DNA from: Methylovulum miyakonense HT12
GTDB taxonomy: Bacteria; Pseudomonadota; Gammaproteobacteria; Methylococcales; Methylomonadaceae
DNA length: 64,000 nt
Direction: 5' to 3'
Assembly: GCF_000384075.1 (NCBI RefSeq)
Contig: NZ_KB913025.1
Location: 250,238 to 314,237 of the forward strand
The translations under genes and the position numbers were made by a program. Below are positions 1-10,284 of this stretch, piece by piece (positions within the stretch are counted from its first letter, which is position 1; every line of letters begins with the position of its first letter). A model generated the notes under the pieces. The model saw only the letters and a list, made by a program, of their open reading frames with translations. It was not told the origin of the DNA and searched no databases.

Positions 1-1534
1 GATAACGCAAGGCGATATTGATTTTCTCGTCCTCGGTATAGCCCGCCAACCGTATCACCTCCATCCGGTCCAACAACGCGGGCGGGATGTTCATGGTATT
101 GGCGGTGGCGACAAACATCACATCGGACAAATCGAAATCGACTTCGAGATAATGGTCAGAAAAAGTATGGTTTTGTTCAGGGTCTAAGACTTCCAACAAT
201 GCAGAAGCAGGATCACCGCGGAAATCTGCCGCCATCTTGTCGATCTCATCCAACAAAAACATGGGGTTGCGGGTTTTCACCTTAGCCAGGTTCTGCAATA
301 TTTTGCCTGGCATGGAACCGATATAAGTCCGGCGATGCCCGCGTATTTCTGCCTCGTCACGCACGCCACCCAAGGCCATGCGCACATATTTGCGGTTTGT
401 CGCACGCGCAATTGACTCGCCAAGCGATGTCTTACCCACCCCCGGAGGCCCCACCAAACATAAAATCGGGCCTTTGAGCTGTTTGACCCGCTGATGCACA
501 GCCAGATACTCAAGTATCCGCTCTTTCACTTTATCCAGGCCATAATGCTCGGTTTCGAGCACCTGCTCGGCAATTTTCAGGTCATGGCGGACTTTGGTTT
601 TTTTCTTCCAAGGCACATTGATCATCCAATCAATGTAATTGCGCACCACCGTCGCTTCCGCCGACATCGGCGGCATCAGCTTCAATTTGTTCAGTTCGGT
701 TTCCGCCTTGGTTTTTGCTTCTTTGGACATGCCCGCTTCGGCGATTTTCTTTTCCAGCTCTTCGATTTCATTGGTGGCGTCTTCCATATCGCCCAATTCT
801 TTTTGGATCGCCTTAATTTGCTCGTTAAGATAATACTCGCGCTGGTTTTTTTCCATTTGCTGTTTGACACGGACACGGATTTTCTTTTCCATTTCCAAAA
901 TGTCCACCTCGCCTTCCATCAGCATCATCAGGTTTTCCAACCGGCCCTGGATATTGGCATTCTCAAGGATGCCTTGTTTTTCCTGGACTTTAAGGCTCAT
1001 GTGCGCCGCCATGGTATCCGCCAAACGGCTGGGGTCATCAATCCCGGCAAGGGATGTAAGCACTTCAGGGGGTATTTTATTGTTTAACTTGACATATTGC
1101 TCAAACGAACTGATCGCCGTCCGCTGCAACACATCCAGTTCCTGTTCGGATAAGGTCTGGATTTCTTCGAGCGGACGGACCACCGCTGAAAAAAACGTCC
1201 CCGTATCCTGATAATTGCTTACCGCAATACGTTGGCTGCCTTCAACCAGCACTTTGACGGTACCATCGGGCAGCTTTAATAATTGGAGGATATTCGCCAA
1301 TGTCCCGACTTCATAGAGGTCAGTAAAATTGGGCTCATCAATTTCGGCTTCTTTTTGGGCGACCAACAAGACTTGCTTGCTGTCACGCATTGCCGCATCC
1401 AACGCATCAATTGAGCGCTCCCGTCCGACAAACAAGGGGATCACCATATGCGGATAAACCACCACATCCCGTAGCGGCAAAACCGGAATCAATACATCGC
1501 TTGGTTGTAACTCTGTCATGTCATGTGTTTCCAT
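1..1534 (-). CDS. lon: Lon ATP-dependent protease (3' end outside window)
   Basis: Cytoplasmic AAA+ serine protease that degrades misfolded and regulatory proteins. About 511 codons are visible. The N-terminal substrate-binding domain begins [13 protein letters not shown] and carries the [20 protein letters not shown] signature. It is followed by a long coiled-coil region rich in E and K, and then the AAA+ module with Walker [11 protein letters not shown] and the Walker B region [10 protein letters not shown]. The proteolytic Ser-Lys domain lies beyond base 1. The ATG at 1534 is preceded by AAGGAC at good spacing; a second in-frame ATG five codons on (MTELQ) is the alternative start. It is transcribed away from the polysaccharide locus end, with 132 bases between them. 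Confidence 0.97.
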   Translation of the reverse strand, partial: METHDMTELQPSDVLIPVLPLRDVVVYPHMVIPLFVGRERSIDALDAAMRDSKQVLLVAQKEAEIDEPNFTDLYEVGTLANILQLLKLPDGTVKVLVEGSQRIAVSNYQDTGTFFSAVVRPLEEIQTLSEQELDVLQRTAISSFEQYVKLNNKIPPEVLTSLAGIDDPSRLADTMAAHMSLKVQEKQGILENANIQGRLENLMMLMEGEVDILEMEKKIRVRVKQQMEKNQREYYLNEQIKAIQKELGDMEDATNEIEELEKKIAEAGMSKEAKTKAETELNKLKLMPPMSAEATVVRNYIDWMINVPWKKKTKVRHDLKIAEQVLETEHYGLDKVKERILEYLAVHQRVKQLKGPILCLVGPPGVGKTSLGESIARATNRKYVRMALGGVRDEAEIRGHRRTYIGSMPGKILQNLAKVKTRNPMFLLDEIDKMAADFRGDPASALLEVLDPEQNHTFSDHYLEVDFDLSDVMFVATANTMNIPPALLDRMEVIRLAGYTEDEKINIALRY

Positions 1535-1568
1535 AAATGCGTCCTTAAAACACCATTGTAAAAATACG

Positions 1569-1596
1569 ATTATGAGGACGGTAATTAAAATAGCAA
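1569..1596 (-). promoter_or_regulatory. Possible sigma-70 promoter of lon
   Basis: Read on the minus strand, TTGCTA and CATAAT are separated by 16 bases, about 35 bases upstream of the lon start codon. No clear heat-shock (sigma-32) consensus was seen. This rests on motif reading only. Confidence 0.35.
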
Positions 1597-1666
1597 GGAT
1601 TCGGTAATAAAATAGGCTTAATAAACCTTAAGGCCCTACAAATTTGGAGATTGATTGCATTGGGCG

Positions 1667-3649
1667 CTATAACGTGTTGTGGAATTTGGATTTAAGCATC
1701 ATTTCAATTTTTAAGTAACCGCGCAATAATTTACGCCAAAACGGCAAAATAGGGGATTTTTCCCGCCAAATCAACAGCTCGTCCAAGGCCCGTTCAGGCG
1801 TCGTGAACTGCCCCGTGGTACGGCTAATATAAGTCGGATACAGAATCAACGTCCCCGCCACCAGTTCATCCAAAGCCAACCTACGGGTGCGCCTAGCCAC
1901 TGGCAATATATCCTCGGTTAGACCCCAACCTGCATAAAACGGCAAACCGTAGCAGACCACTTTTTTTCCCCGTAACAACGCCTCAAAGCCTGTCAGCGAA
2001 GTCAAAGTATGGACTGAACCGACCTGCCCAAGCAACGCCCCCATCGTCACATCCACGACAATTTCGTCACACCATTGCCCGGCATTCTCCTCCCCCTGCC
2101 CCTTGCTGCGTAAACCGGCCACCACATCAGGATGGGGTTTATAAAGTATATAAGACGCCGGATTGGCTTTGCGCACCGCCATCAGCAAATCCGCATTGGT
2201 ACGTATCCCCGGCGCCCCAAAAGCCAGCGAAGCGTCGCTTTCAACTTGCCCGGGCACGAGAATGACTTGGTCGGCTGTAATATGCCCAGGGCGTTGCCAA
2301 ACATCGGTGCCGACATTGTACTTAGTCAATCCGGCAGCCACCAAACGTGTACGCAGCTGTCCGGCACGGTCAAGCAGGACAACATCGAATACGTGGTTTT
2401 GTAGGAGATGCTCCAAATCAGACGGGTTTGTTGCATCATAATAAATGCCCCGCGTGTCCAAAGCCCAAGACAATGGCTGTATTAAGTCAGCACCCAAACC
2501 AACCGAGCGTATAAAACCATCTTCCAAGCGAATAACATGCCATTGGTTTTCGGCAACCTTTTCGCCAGCCACATTGGCCAGCGCCTTCCGTCCCCATAAC
2601 ACCAAAGTGGACTGGGCAGGGAGCAAACCCATCGGATAATCAAACAGCACTTGGCTGCCCAGAAAAAAACGCCGCACGATCGGTTTTTTGTAATTGGAAA
2701 AACCATAGGCATAAACTACGGCCGGGAAACGCCCCCGCATCAGGCGTTGCCAGCCAACCCAGGCCATGAGGCGTTCAGGCCCACACAATTGTAGGGTTTC
2801 AGGATCCACATAATAGGAATAAGCAACCAATACGGCATATACCATATTTTCCAAAGGCACCGGCTTTCGCCCTTCCGGCACTGGCAGCGCATCTTCGGTC
2901 AAGCCCCTGCCCGCATAAAAGGGCATGCCAAAGCAACGCACCCGTTTACCCCATAAAAGGCCTTCAAAACCGATATAAGAAGCATGGCAATATACGGCTT
3001 GTGATTGCTTAACCAAGGTTGCCGTATGCACGGCCCCGTCCAGGACAACAACACGTGCCTGGCCTGAATATTGAGCATAGCGGCCTTGATGAGGGTTTTT
3101 TCCACTATGCTGGTCCAAACCCGCCATCAGGACGACATGGCAGCCGGGATTTTCCTGCAACGCCGCCCCTAACATCTGCTGAAAAACCTCCGTATCAACA
3201 TCCCCTCCGTCAACCAACAAAACATAAGGCGATGGCAGCTTGCCTTGATAATCCCGTGCATGGTTATACCGCGATAGCTGATGCGTCCGCCACAACGCCA
3301 CCAAGTTACGCGCACGCTCCAGTTGGGCTGGCGTATGGCTTGCCCTAAGCAACGTTTCCAAACGAGACGTTTGCCCCCACTCAACAACCATAGACAAAGG
3401 TGCGGTTTTACATTCGGGACTTGCAGGACCAATATAACCCTCGGCCAATTCCAATAGCTTGAGCCCCGAGCAACGGGCAAAAACTGATGCCAAGCGATGC
3501 CAGATTGCCAATGCGCCAACACATCCGCTTCGATAAACAACCAACACACGCCATTGGCAACTTAAGGCCAACAACTTGGCCAAGCCGGGTTTTTGCAACA
3601 CTGCCCGGCTGATTTGCGCGGCCATGGCCAATGGCTCATCGTTTTGCAT
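1667..3649 (-). CDS. kpsC: KpsC-like capsule polysaccharide (beta-Kdo) transferase, two modules
   Basis: In capsule systems that export through an ABC transporter, KpsC adds beta-Kdo residues of the lipid linker at the inner face of the membrane. This 660-residue protein has the family's two-module build. The second module starts near residue 315 and is well conserved (LEDGFIRSVGLG, YKPHPDV, GFEALLRGKKVVCYGLPFYAGWGLTED). The first module has a matching end (GFEGLLWGKRVRCFGMPFYAG), but its start is short and its EDGF-like motif reads AEGYIGP, so it may be altered or inactive. It lies 11 bases after the glycosyltransferase gene and is the last gene of the minus-strand polysaccharide operon. The acceptor and sugar cannot be read from sequence alone. 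Confidence 0.85.
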   Translation of the reverse strand: MQNDEPLAMAAQISRAVLQKPGLAKLLALSCQWRVLVVYRSGCVGALAIWHRLASVFARCSGLKLLELAEGYIGPASPECKTAPLSMVVEWGQTSRLETLLRASHTPAQLERARNLVALWRTHQLSRYNHARDYQGKLPSPYVLLVDGGDVDTEVFQQMLGAALQENPGCHVVLMAGLDQHSGKNPHQGRYAQYSGQARVVVLDGAVHTATLVKQSQAVYCHASYIGFEGLLWGKRVRCFGMPFYAGRGLTEDALPVPEGRKPVPLENMVYAVLVAYSYYVDPETLQLCGPERLMAWVGWQRLMRGRFPAVVYAYGFSNYKKPIVRRFFLGSQVLFDYPMGLLPAQSTLVLWGRKALANVAGEKVAENQWHVIRLEDGFIRSVGLGADLIQPLSWALDTRGIYYDATNPSDLEHLLQNHVFDVVLLDRAGQLRTRLVAAGLTKYNVGTDVWQRPGHITADQVILVPGQVESDASLAFGAPGIRTNADLLMAVRKANPASYILYKPHPDVVAGLRSKGQGEENAGQWCDEIVVDVTMGALLGQVGSVHTLTSLTGFEALLRGKKVVCYGLPFYAGWGLTEDILPVARRTRRLALDELVAGTLILYPTYISRTTGQFTTPERALDELLIWREKSPILPFWRKLLRGYLKIEMMLKSKFHNTL

Positions 3650-3660
3650 TGCCTGTTCGC

Positions 3661-4638
3661 CTATTCAAGCAAATGGGCATTGGCTTGCTGTGCCTGCACC
3701 GTCAACGCCAACATTTTTGCCTGCGCATTACCCAACAAGGTTTGCCAATAGCCATCATTTTGGGTCAAACTCAAGATGGCCTCAACCCAAGCCGATGGGT
3801 CAAGCTCCACCAACAAGCCATGTTGCTGGTGGCTGACCACCTGCGCACAAGTGCTGTCCGGAGTATAAATCCCGACCGCGCCACAGCGGGTAATATCGAA
3901 AAACTTGGTATATGAGCGGGCACGATTAAAAGGGATGTCCAACAAAGGGTTCAAACCGACATGCCGTTCCTGCATCGCCAAAAAAGCCTGGTATGCAGGC
4001 CATTTCAGCGTATGCACAACGGTGACACGCGGCAAGCCACGGTACAACTCAAACACCTCTTTTTTGCCAATAATCTCAAAAACAGCCTGTGGGTCTTTAC
4101 GCAGCACCTCTTCCAACACGGGGCGCAACCAGCGGATTTCAGCTTTATGTGTGGCAATCGAACCATGGTAAAAAATCCGCTTGATACGGTCTGGAAATGC
4201 GGTGGGGGCTGGCAAAACCAATTGGGGCTGCCAGTCCGCATATTTATCGATAAGGTAAGGCGTGGAGACCCACAGCCGGGCCTGCTGCCGGCGCAACCAA
4301 GCGCGTTGGCACAAGGCCAACTTGGCCAGTTTATAGCGATAAACGGGCGGCATGCCCACTGAGGCCGAAAAATCCAGGACATCATCGTCCATAAAAAAAA
4401 TCAGGGCCCGCAATTGCTTACGGCTTGCCGCAACCAGCTTCGCCCAATTGGCGGGGACATAGCGGACAAAAATGACGATGGCCTGGGTTAAGGCGTCACG
4501 GGCAGGCAAATCATGGTGGTTACACCGGACAACCGTATGGCCGCCAAAAACCAGGATAGGCAGGATAAAAAAATCTGTGGACGGATTCGCGCACTCTTCG
4601 ATCAAAAAAACCGTGGCTTTAGCTGAGTTGGAGTCCAT
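3661..4638 (-). CDS. Glycosyltransferase-like protein (GT-B type)
   Basis: A 325-residue cytoplasmic protein without signal peptide. The C-terminal half looks like a GT-B glycosyltransferase: IFYHGSIATHKAE resembles the start of a nucleotide-sugar-binding domain, and NPLLDIPFNRARSYTKFFDITRCG followed by GIYTPDS resembles the conserved E/K-containing donor-site region of GT4-type enzymes. The N-terminal half is weakly conserved. It sits between rfbA and the kpsC-like gene, so it probably adds a sugar, possibly rhamnose, to the surface polysaccharide. Donor and acceptor are unknown. Confidence 0.7.
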   Translation of the reverse strand: MDSNSAKATVFLIEECANPSTDFFILPILVFGGHTVVRCNHHDLPARDALTQAIVIFVRYVPANWAKLVAASRKQLRALIFFMDDDVLDFSASVGMPPVYRYKLAKLALCQRAWLRRQQARLWVSTPYLIDKYADWQPQLVLPAPTAFPDRIKRIFYHGSIATHKAEIRWLRPVLEEVLRKDPQAVFEIIGKKEVFELYRGLPRVTVVHTLKWPAYQAFLAMQERHVGLNPLLDIPFNRARSYTKFFDITRCGAVGIYTPDSTCAQVVSHQQHGLLVELDPSAWVEAILSLTQNDGYWQTLLGNAQAKMLALTVQAQQANAHLLE

Positions 4639-4714
4639 AGATGTAAGGGCTGAATAAAAGATCTAGCCCATTATACCGTGATGAGGCCAATACATTGGCT
4701 TTGCATTGCATTGC

Positions 4715-4752
4715 AAAAAGCCGCCTTCCCCACATGAGGAAGCCGGCAAAAA
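4715..4752 (-). terminator. Rho-independent terminator after rfbA
   Basis: On the minus strand a 10-base stem with one mismatch (arms 4738-4747 and 4720-4729) and an 8-base loop is followed by five T. It lies about 35 bases past the rfbA stop codon, so it may partly separate the rhamnose genes from the glycosyltransferase and kpsC genes downstream. Confidence 0.6.
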
Positions 4753-4784
4753 ATCACGACGGCATTCAACGGGAACTGGCGCTG

Positions 4785-5702
4785 TTAACGCAGCACCCTA
4801 TCACTCAAGAGATTGTTCAGATATTTCCCATAACCATTTTTAGCCAACGGCTTAGCTAGCTCTTGCAATTGGCTGGCATCAATATAGCCTTTACGGAAAG
4901 CGATCTCTTCAGGGCATGCGACTTTCAGGCCTTGCCGATGCTCAATCGTTTCGATAAAGTTGCTCGCCTCAATCAGGCTTTCATGCGTGCCCGTGTCCAA
5001 CCACGCATAACCACGGCCCATAATTTCAACAGAAAGCTGCTTGCGTTCCAGATAAATGCGGTTGACATCGGTGATCTCCAACTCACCACGCGGGGAAGGC
5101 TTGAGTGTCGCGGCGATGTCCAAAACGCTATTGTCGTAGAAATACAAACCCGTCACTGCATAATTGGATTTTGGCTCGGTAGGCTTTTCTTCCAACGAGG
5201 TGGCTTGGCCATCGTCATCAAACGCCACCACGCCATAACGCTCAGGGTCATGGACGTGATAGGCAAATACCGTCGCGCCATTGTTTCTGGCAACGGCCCT
5301 CTCGAGCTGGATTTGCAAATCATGGCCGTAAAAAATATTATCGCCTAGCACCAAAGCCGTCGGATGGTTGCCGACGAATTCCCTGCCGATGATGAAGGCC
5401 TGCGCCAGACCATCAGGGCTAGGTTGCACGGCATATTGGATATTCAAGCCCCAATCGCCGCCGTTGCCCAACAATTGCTCAAAACGCGGCGTGTCTTGGG
5501 GCGTGGAAATGATCAGGATGTCACGGATACCCGCCAGCATCAGGGTCGCCAAGGGGTAATAAATCATTGGCTTATCGTAAATCGGCAACAATTGTTTAGA
5601 AACCACTTTGGTGACGGGATACAGCCTAGTCCCTGAGCCACCCGCCAAAATGATGCCACGGGTGGGAAGTGTGTTTTGGGAACCGCTTGTTTGTGTAGTC
5701 AT
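4785..5702 (-). CDS. rfbA: Glucose-1-phosphate thymidylyltransferase (RmlA)
   Basis: First enzyme of dTDP-L-rhamnose synthesis: dTTP + glucose-1-phosphate to dTDP-glucose + PPi. The 305 residues match the family's usual length. After a short T/S-rich leader comes the nucleotidyltransferase signature [17 protein letters not shown], then [28 protein letters not shown] and the C-terminal [11 protein letters not shown]. It is the last of four rhamnose genes in the order rfbC-rfbB-rfbD-rfbA, 40 bases after rfbD. Confidence 0.97.
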   Translation of the reverse strand: MTTQTSGSQNTLPTRGIILAGGSGTRLYPVTKVVSKQLLPIYDKPMIYYPLATLMLAGIRDILIISTPQDTPRFEQLLGNGGDWGLNIQYAVQPSPDGLAQAFIIGREFVGNHPTALVLGDNIFYGHDLQIQLERAVARNNGATVFAYHVHDPERYGVVAFDDDGQATSLEEKPTEPKSNYAVTGLYFYDNSVLDIAATLKPSPRGELEITDVNRIYLERKQLSVEIMGRGYAWLDTGTHESLIEASNFIETIEHRQGLKVACPEEIAFRKGYIDASQLQELAKPLAKNGYGKYLNNLLSDRVLR

Positions 5703-5742
5703 AAATAAATTCCGTAATTAAAGGGGCGCACGCTACTCGCAG

Positions 5743-6639
5743 TCAACCAAAGTACTCAGTTAACATACGGGCCACGCCCGTTTGCCAATTTGGCAACGTT
5801 AAATTAAAAGTGGTTTCCAGTTTGCTGGTATTCAAACGGGAATTATGCGGACGTTTGGCTGGAGTCGGGTAGGCACTGGTCGGGATCGGTTGGACAGCTT
5901 CTGGCTGCACTTTCAAAACCTTTCCGGCCTTAACGGCCGTTTCCAAAACTAATTTTGCGAACCCGAACCATGATGTTTCCCCTGCCGCCACCAAATGATA
6001 AACCCCTGACACTTCAGGTTTTTGCCGGACGGTACGGATGATGTGAGCCGTGACATCGGCGATCAGTTCCGCCCCCGTTGGCGCACCTATTTGGTCATTA
6101 ATCACATTCAAGCTGTCCCGTTCTTGTGCCAGGCGCAACATGGTCTTCGCGAAATTATTGCCTTTCGCCGCATACACCCAACTGGTGCGCAAAATGATAT
6201 GCTGGCAACCGGACTGTTGGATACGCTGTTCGCCTTCCAACTTGGTCGCGCCATAAACACCCAATGGCCCGGTGGCATCGGTTTCCTGCCAAGGCTTATC
6301 GCCACTGCCATCAAACACATAATCGGTGGAATAATGGATCAGCCACGCCCCGCAACGCAAGGCTTCCTGCGCCATCACTTCGCTGGCCAAAGCGTTGATA
6401 GTCCTCGCCAATTCCGGTTCGCTTTCGGCCTTGTCCACGGCGGTATGGGCGGCGGCGTTGACGATCACATCCGGCCTGATTTGGGAAATGGTTTCGGCAA
6501 TGCCTGATAAATTGCTCAAATCGCCGCAGTAACCATCGCCGGAATGCCTATCCAAAGCAATCAATTCGCCTAATGGTGCCAAGGCACGTTGCAATTCCCA
6601 GCCAACCTGACCATTTTTACCAAACAGCAAAATTTTCAT
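5743..6639 (-). CDS. rfbD: dTDP-4-dehydrorhamnose reductase (RmlD)
   Basis: Last step of dTDP-L-rhamnose synthesis: NAD(P)H-dependent reduction of the 4-keto sugar. About 298 residues. The Rossmann motif is LLFGKNGQVGWEL at the N-terminus; the short-chain dehydrogenase catalytic pair YGATKLEGE (Y and K) follows STDYVFDG. The ATG at 6639 (MKILLF) overlaps the rfbB stop as TAATG, which indicates translational coupling and decides the start over a longer in-frame extension. Confidence 0.96.
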   Translation of the reverse strand: MKILLFGKNGQVGWELQRALAPLGELIALDRHSGDGYCGDLSNLSGIAETISQIRPDVIVNAAAHTAVDKAESEPELARTINALASEVMAQEALRCGAWLIHYSTDYVFDGSGDKPWQETDATGPLGVYGATKLEGEQRIQQSGCQHIILRTSWVYAAKGNNFAKTMLRLAQERDSLNVINDQIGAPTGAELIADVTAHIIRTVRQKPEVSGVYHLVAAGETSWFGFAKLVLETAVKAGKVLKVQPEAVQPIPTSAYPTPAKRPHNSRLNTSKLETTFNLTLPNWQTGVARMLTEYFG

Positions 6640-7712
6640 TAGCCGCGCTCCGCATAATTCTTCTCCACCCAATCACGGTAGGAGCCGGATTGGACGTTGG
6701 CGACCCACTCGGGGTTATCCAAATACCATTGGATAGTTTTGCGTATGCCCGTTTGGAAAGTCTCCTGAGGCTTCCAGCCCAATTCCTTTTCAATTTTGGT
6801 GGCATCAATCGCATAACGGCGGTCATGGCCTGGACGGTCAGTCACAAAGGTGATTTGTTCACGGTAAGATTTGCCATCTTCGCGGGGACGGAATTCATCC
6901 AGCAAATCACAGACGATATGGACAATATCCAGATTCGCCATTTCGTTCCAGCCACCGATATTATAAGTTTCGCCCACCCTACCCGCTTCCAATACACGGC
7001 GGATACCACGGCAATGGTCAACCACATACAGCCAATCGCGGATTTGCTGGCCGTCACCATAAACCGGCAAGGGCTTGCCAGCCAACGCATGGGTGATAAT
7101 CAACGGGATCAGTTTTTCAGGGAAATGGTAAGGGCCGTAGTTGTTGGAGCAGTTGGTGGTCAATACCGGCAAACCGTAAGTATGGTGATATGCCCGCACC
7201 AAATGGTCACTGGCCGCCTTGCTGGCGGAATACGGGCTATTAGGTTCGTATTTGTTTTCTTCGCTAAACGCCGGATCGTCTTTTTTCAAGGAACCGTACA
7301 CTTCATCGGTGGACACATGCAGGAAACGGAAGGCCGCCTTATCCTCATCCGCCAAGGTGTTCCAGTAATTACGCGCCGCTTCCAACAACCTAAAGGTGCC
7401 GACGATGTTGGTTTGGATAAAATCTTCAGGCGCATGGATAGAACGGTCTACATGGGATTCGGCGGCAAAGTTCACGACCGCACAAGGTTGGTATTTTTCA
7501 AACAAACCACGCACCACAACGCTATCGCCAATACCGGCTTTGACAAAAATATGCCGGGCATCACCTTCCAAAGAGGCCAAATTTTCCATATTGCCTGCAT
7601 AGGTCAGGCAATCCAGATTTATCACCGTCACATCAGAAGTAGCCAACCAATCCAAGACAAAGTTTCCACCGATGAACCCGGCACCGCCTGTGACAATAAT
7701 CGCTTTATTCAT
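6639..7712 (-). CDS. rfbB: dTDP-glucose 4,6-dehydratase (RmlB)
   Basis: Converts dTDP-glucose to dTDP-4-keto-6-deoxyglucose with bound NAD+. About 357 residues. The NAD-binding [11 protein letters not shown] is at the N-terminus, followed by HVSTDEVYG (catalytic Asp/Glu region) and [11 protein letters not shown] (catalytic Tyr and Lys), then [15 protein letters not shown]. The chosen ATG gives [10 protein letters not shown], where the family normally starts; an ATG four codons upstream (7724) is the alternative. It is 15 bases after rfbC and overlaps rfbD by one base. Confidence 0.96.
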   Translation of the reverse strand: MNKAIIVTGGAGFIGGNFVLDWLATSDVTVINLDCLTYAGNMENLASLEGDARHIFVKAGIGDSVVVRGLFEKYQPCAVVNFAAESHVDRSIHAPEDFIQTNIVGTFRLLEAARNYWNTLADEDKAAFRFLHVSTDEVYGSLKKDDPAFSEENKYEPNSPYSASKAASDHLVRAYHHTYGLPVLTTNCSNNYGPYHFPEKLIPLIITHALAGKPLPVYGDGQQIRDWLYVVDHCRGIRRVLEAGRVGETYNIGGWNEMANLDIVHIVCDLLDEFRPREDGKSYREQITFVTDRPGHDRRYAIDATKIEKELGWKPQETFQTGIRKTIQWYLDNPEWVANVQSGSYRDWVEKNYAERG

Positions 7713-7727
7713 AGTTGCATCCATTTT

Positions 7728-8279
7728 TTAGTAATTGGGAAGAAGGTCATGGGAAAAGTCAGCCAATTTTGTGCCAACTGCATCTTTGGCAGACAATTCT
7801 GGCGTATCCGTAGGCCAAGGGATATTCAAATCAGGATCATTCCACAACACGCTGCCCTCCGCCTGTGGGTTGTACTTGTCGGTACATTTGTACGCAAATA
7901 ATGCCGTGTCGGAAGTCACGCAAAAGCCGTGGGCAAAACCGGCGGGGATAAAAAATTGGCGTTTGTTTTCCGCCGACAATACGACGCTGGCCCATTGCCC
8001 AAACGTCGGAGAGCCGACGCGGATATCCAACGCAACATCAAACACCTCACCTTGTAAGACATAAACCAGCTTGCCTTGCGGGTTGATTTTTTGGAAATGC
8101 AAACCGCGCAAGACGCCTTTTCTGGAAAAGGAGACATTATCCTGGACAAAATTGTCTTGCGTCACGCTACCCGCATAACGCTCCTGATTCCACGTTTCCA
8201 TAAAAAAGCCGCGCTCATCGCCAAACACTTTGGGTTCGATTATCACTACACCAGGAAGATCGGTTTTAATGACTTGCAT
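7728..8279 (-). CDS. rfbC: dTDP-4-dehydrorhamnose 3,5-epimerase (RmlC)
   Basis: Epimerises C3 and C5 of the 4-keto intermediate. 183 residues, a cupin fold. Conserved family motifs are visible: GDERGFFMETW near the N-terminus, FVQDNVSFSRKGVLRGLHFQ (catalytic His), FIPAGFAHGFCV and YKCTDKYNPQAEG. It is the first gene of the rhamnose set, with GGAAAAATT before the ATG, and lies 115 bases after the kpsD-like gene. Confidence 0.96.
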   Translation of the reverse strand: MQVIKTDLPGVVIIEPKVFGDERGFFMETWNQERYAGSVTQDNFVQDNVSFSRKGVLRGLHFQKINPQGKLVYVLQGEVFDVALDIRVGSPTFGQWASVVLSAENKRQFFIPAGFAHGFCVTSDTALFAYKCTDKYNPQAEGSVLWNDPDLNIPWPTDTPELSAKDAVGTKLADFSHDLLPNY

Positions 8280-8394
8280 AATTTTTCCTTGCTATTGTTT
8301 GATTTAGGTTTTGTAAAAATTAATCTCAGCTGGCCTGCCACAGCAATTGCTTAAATCGCTTGCCCACCCTATTCGCAATAGGCCAAAGCCGTCC

Positions 8395-10281
8395 CTACTT
8401 CAAGAACACGCGGGCGCCGAGGCCCATCTGGTAGATCATGGTGGCGAACTCCTTGAAGACCTGGCGGTATTTGGGGTCGACGGCGGGCAGCACCATGATC
8501 TCGTCGCCGGGGCGGATGTCCGGTTCGCTGAACCAGCCGGAGCTGGCCTCGGTGTCCTCGAAGCTGCCGTCGCGGTGGGCGATGACGATGCGCGAGGTGT
8601 CGGCGCGCTGCGAGTAGCCGCCGGCGGTGGCGATGTAGTCCTCGATGTCCTTGTCGGCGGCGAGGGCGACGGTGTTGGGGAACATGACTTCGCCGCTGAC
8701 CAGGACGAGGTTGTCGACGGCGGGGATGCGGATGACGTCGCCGTTCTCCAGCAGCAGCCGGTCGATGTGGTCGGCCTGGGCGAGCAGCACTTGCCCGCTG
8801 GGCTGGATGCTTTTGGCGCGGTCTATCCATTGCAGCATCATGGCGGCCTCTTCGGTGCGCAGCTGGGCCTCTTCCTGGGTGCCGGAGCGGGCGGTGAGGA
8901 CGCTGGTCTCGAGGTGCTTGAGGGTGCTGTCGAGCATGTCCTTTTGCCGGGCGATGATGCTTTGCCGGAACAGTTGCAGGCTGTTTTTGTCGGCGCGGTC
9001 GTTGTAACGGACCTTGGCCATGAGCGTGCCCAGGCGGGTGCCGTAGGGGACGACGTATTCCTGGGCGCTGAGGTGTTCGCCTTCGACGCGCACGGTGATG
9101 GTGCCCTGCTTTTTGTCGGCGGTGAATTCGATGGTGTCGCCGCTGCGCAGGGGGACGCGGGCGGCGTCGGCGAGCGGGTAGTATTCGACGTTGAGGGTGG
9201 TGCCGGTGTTGCGGGTGACGCGCACATGGGTGGCGGTGGCCATGGGTTTGGCGAGCCGGGCGAGGTCGGCGACGGTGGCGCCTTCGCTGTTGAATTCGAA
9301 GCGTTTGGCGTTGGCGGCGAGGCCGGCGACCTTGACGCCCTTTTGTTTGGGGGTGACGAAGATGACGTCGCCGTCGCTCAGTTGGATGAGCGGCATCCGG
9401 CCTTCAAGAATGAAGTCGTAGAGGTTGAGGGTGGCGCGGGTGCGGTTGGCGCGCTTGACCTGGACGCCCAGGAAGGAGCCGCGTTCGACGTCGATGCCGC
9501 CGGCCTGGTCGAGGTAGTGCAGCAGGCTGTCCATGCTGGTGCCGCTGTAGAGCCCGGGGCGGTTGACGAAGCCGCCGACGAAGACGCGCACGGGCTGGGC
9601 GGCGGCGAGGCTGGCGTAGCTGTAGACGTTGGCGCGGTAGACGCGGCGCACGGCGGAGTCGACGACGCGCTGGAGGTCCTGGTTGCGCACGCCGAGGACT
9701 TGCAGGGGGCCGACGTGGGGGACAAAGATGTTGCCTTGGGGGTCGACGGTGAGCGGCGCGTCGTATTCGAAGGCGCCCCAGAACCGGACCTGGATGTTGT
9801 CGCCGACGGCGACGGCGTAGTCGGGGTTGAAGTGGGTGGCGCCCTCACGCGCGAACGAGCCGGTGAAGAGGTTGGCGCCGAACACGTCGCTGGCGAGGTT
9901 GGCGCTGTAGTCGTACTGTTGCGGCGGTTGGGTGGCGATCATGGGCACGTCGGCACTGGTGCTGTCGGCGGGTGGCATTGACGGAGTGCTCGCCGGAACA
10001 CCAACCGATAGGGTACTGGCAAACGGTACAACCTGGGCAGGAGTGATGACAGTTTGGGTCGAGGACGGTGTCGGAGGGGCTATCGGCTGAGTGGTATCGC
10101 TAGTGCTGGCAGCAACGCCAGGAAGTTTGACAGACTCTTCTTTGGGGCTGGTTAACCCTAAAAATGTCTTTGTACTCGCACTCATCCCTCGAGCATATCC
10201 AGGTAAAGCAAATGTCAATATGGCGAAAAGAAAGGCTGTGTTTATAATTGTTAAGAAGCGTTGGGCTATGTTGCGAGTCAT
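8395..10281 (-). CDS. kpsD: KpsD/Wza-like polysaccharide export protein with SLBB domains
   Basis: Periplasmic/outer-membrane export component for capsule-like polysaccharide. 628 residues: signal-like N-terminus (FAILTFALPGYARG), a linker rich in S, T and P to about residue 110, a Poly_export domain (YAVAVGDNIQVRFWG, about 145-225), an SLBB domain (VRVFVGGFVNRPGLYSGTS), a long helical middle and a further SLBB-like segment near the C-terminus (VLVSGEVMFPNTVAL). There is no lipobox Cys, as in KpsD rather than Wza. Codons after about residue 100 end almost only in G or C, while the first 100 codons look like the neighbours; the change is abrupt. It begins 3 bases after the kpsE-like gene. Confidence 0.85.
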   Translation of the reverse strand: MTRNIAQRFLTIINTAFLFAILTFALPGYARGMSASTKTFLGLTSPKEESVKLPGVAASTSDTTQPIAPPTPSSTQTVITPAQVVPFASTLSVGVPASTPSMPPADSTSADVPMIATQPPQQYDYSANLASDVFGANLFTGSFAREGATHFNPDYAVAVGDNIQVRFWGAFEYDAPLTVDPQGNIFVPHVGPLQVLGVRNQDLQRVVDSAVRRVYRANVYSYASLAAAQPVRVFVGGFVNRPGLYSGTSMDSLLHYLDQAGGIDVERGSFLGVQVKRANRTRATLNLYDFILEGRMPLIQLSDGDVIFVTPKQKGVKVAGLAANAKRFEFNSEGATVADLARLAKPMATATHVRVTRNTGTTLNVEYYPLADAARVPLRSGDTIEFTADKKQGTITVRVEGEHLSAQEYVVPYGTRLGTLMAKVRYNDRADKNSLQLFRQSIIARQKDMLDSTLKHLETSVLTARSGTQEEAQLRTEEAAMMLQWIDRAKSIQPSGQVLLAQADHIDRLLLENGDVIRIPAVDNLVLVSGEVMFPNTVALAADKDIEDYIATAGGYSQRADTSRIVIAHRDGSFEDTEASSGWFSEPDIRPGDEIMVLPAVDPKYRQVFKEFATMIYQMGLGARVFLK

Positions 10282-10284
10282 AAA

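Noticed and set aside
494-1087. 197-codon plus-strand frame
   Set aside because: Antisense of lon with an F/H/L-rich composition typical of shadows.
6573-7901. 442-codon plus-strand frame
   Set aside because: Antisense to rfbD, rfbB and rfbC, all of which are certain.
8347-9981. 544-codon plus-strand open frame
   Set aside because: It is the antisense shadow of kpsD, open only because that gene has almost no A/T at third positions; the sequence has no family motif.
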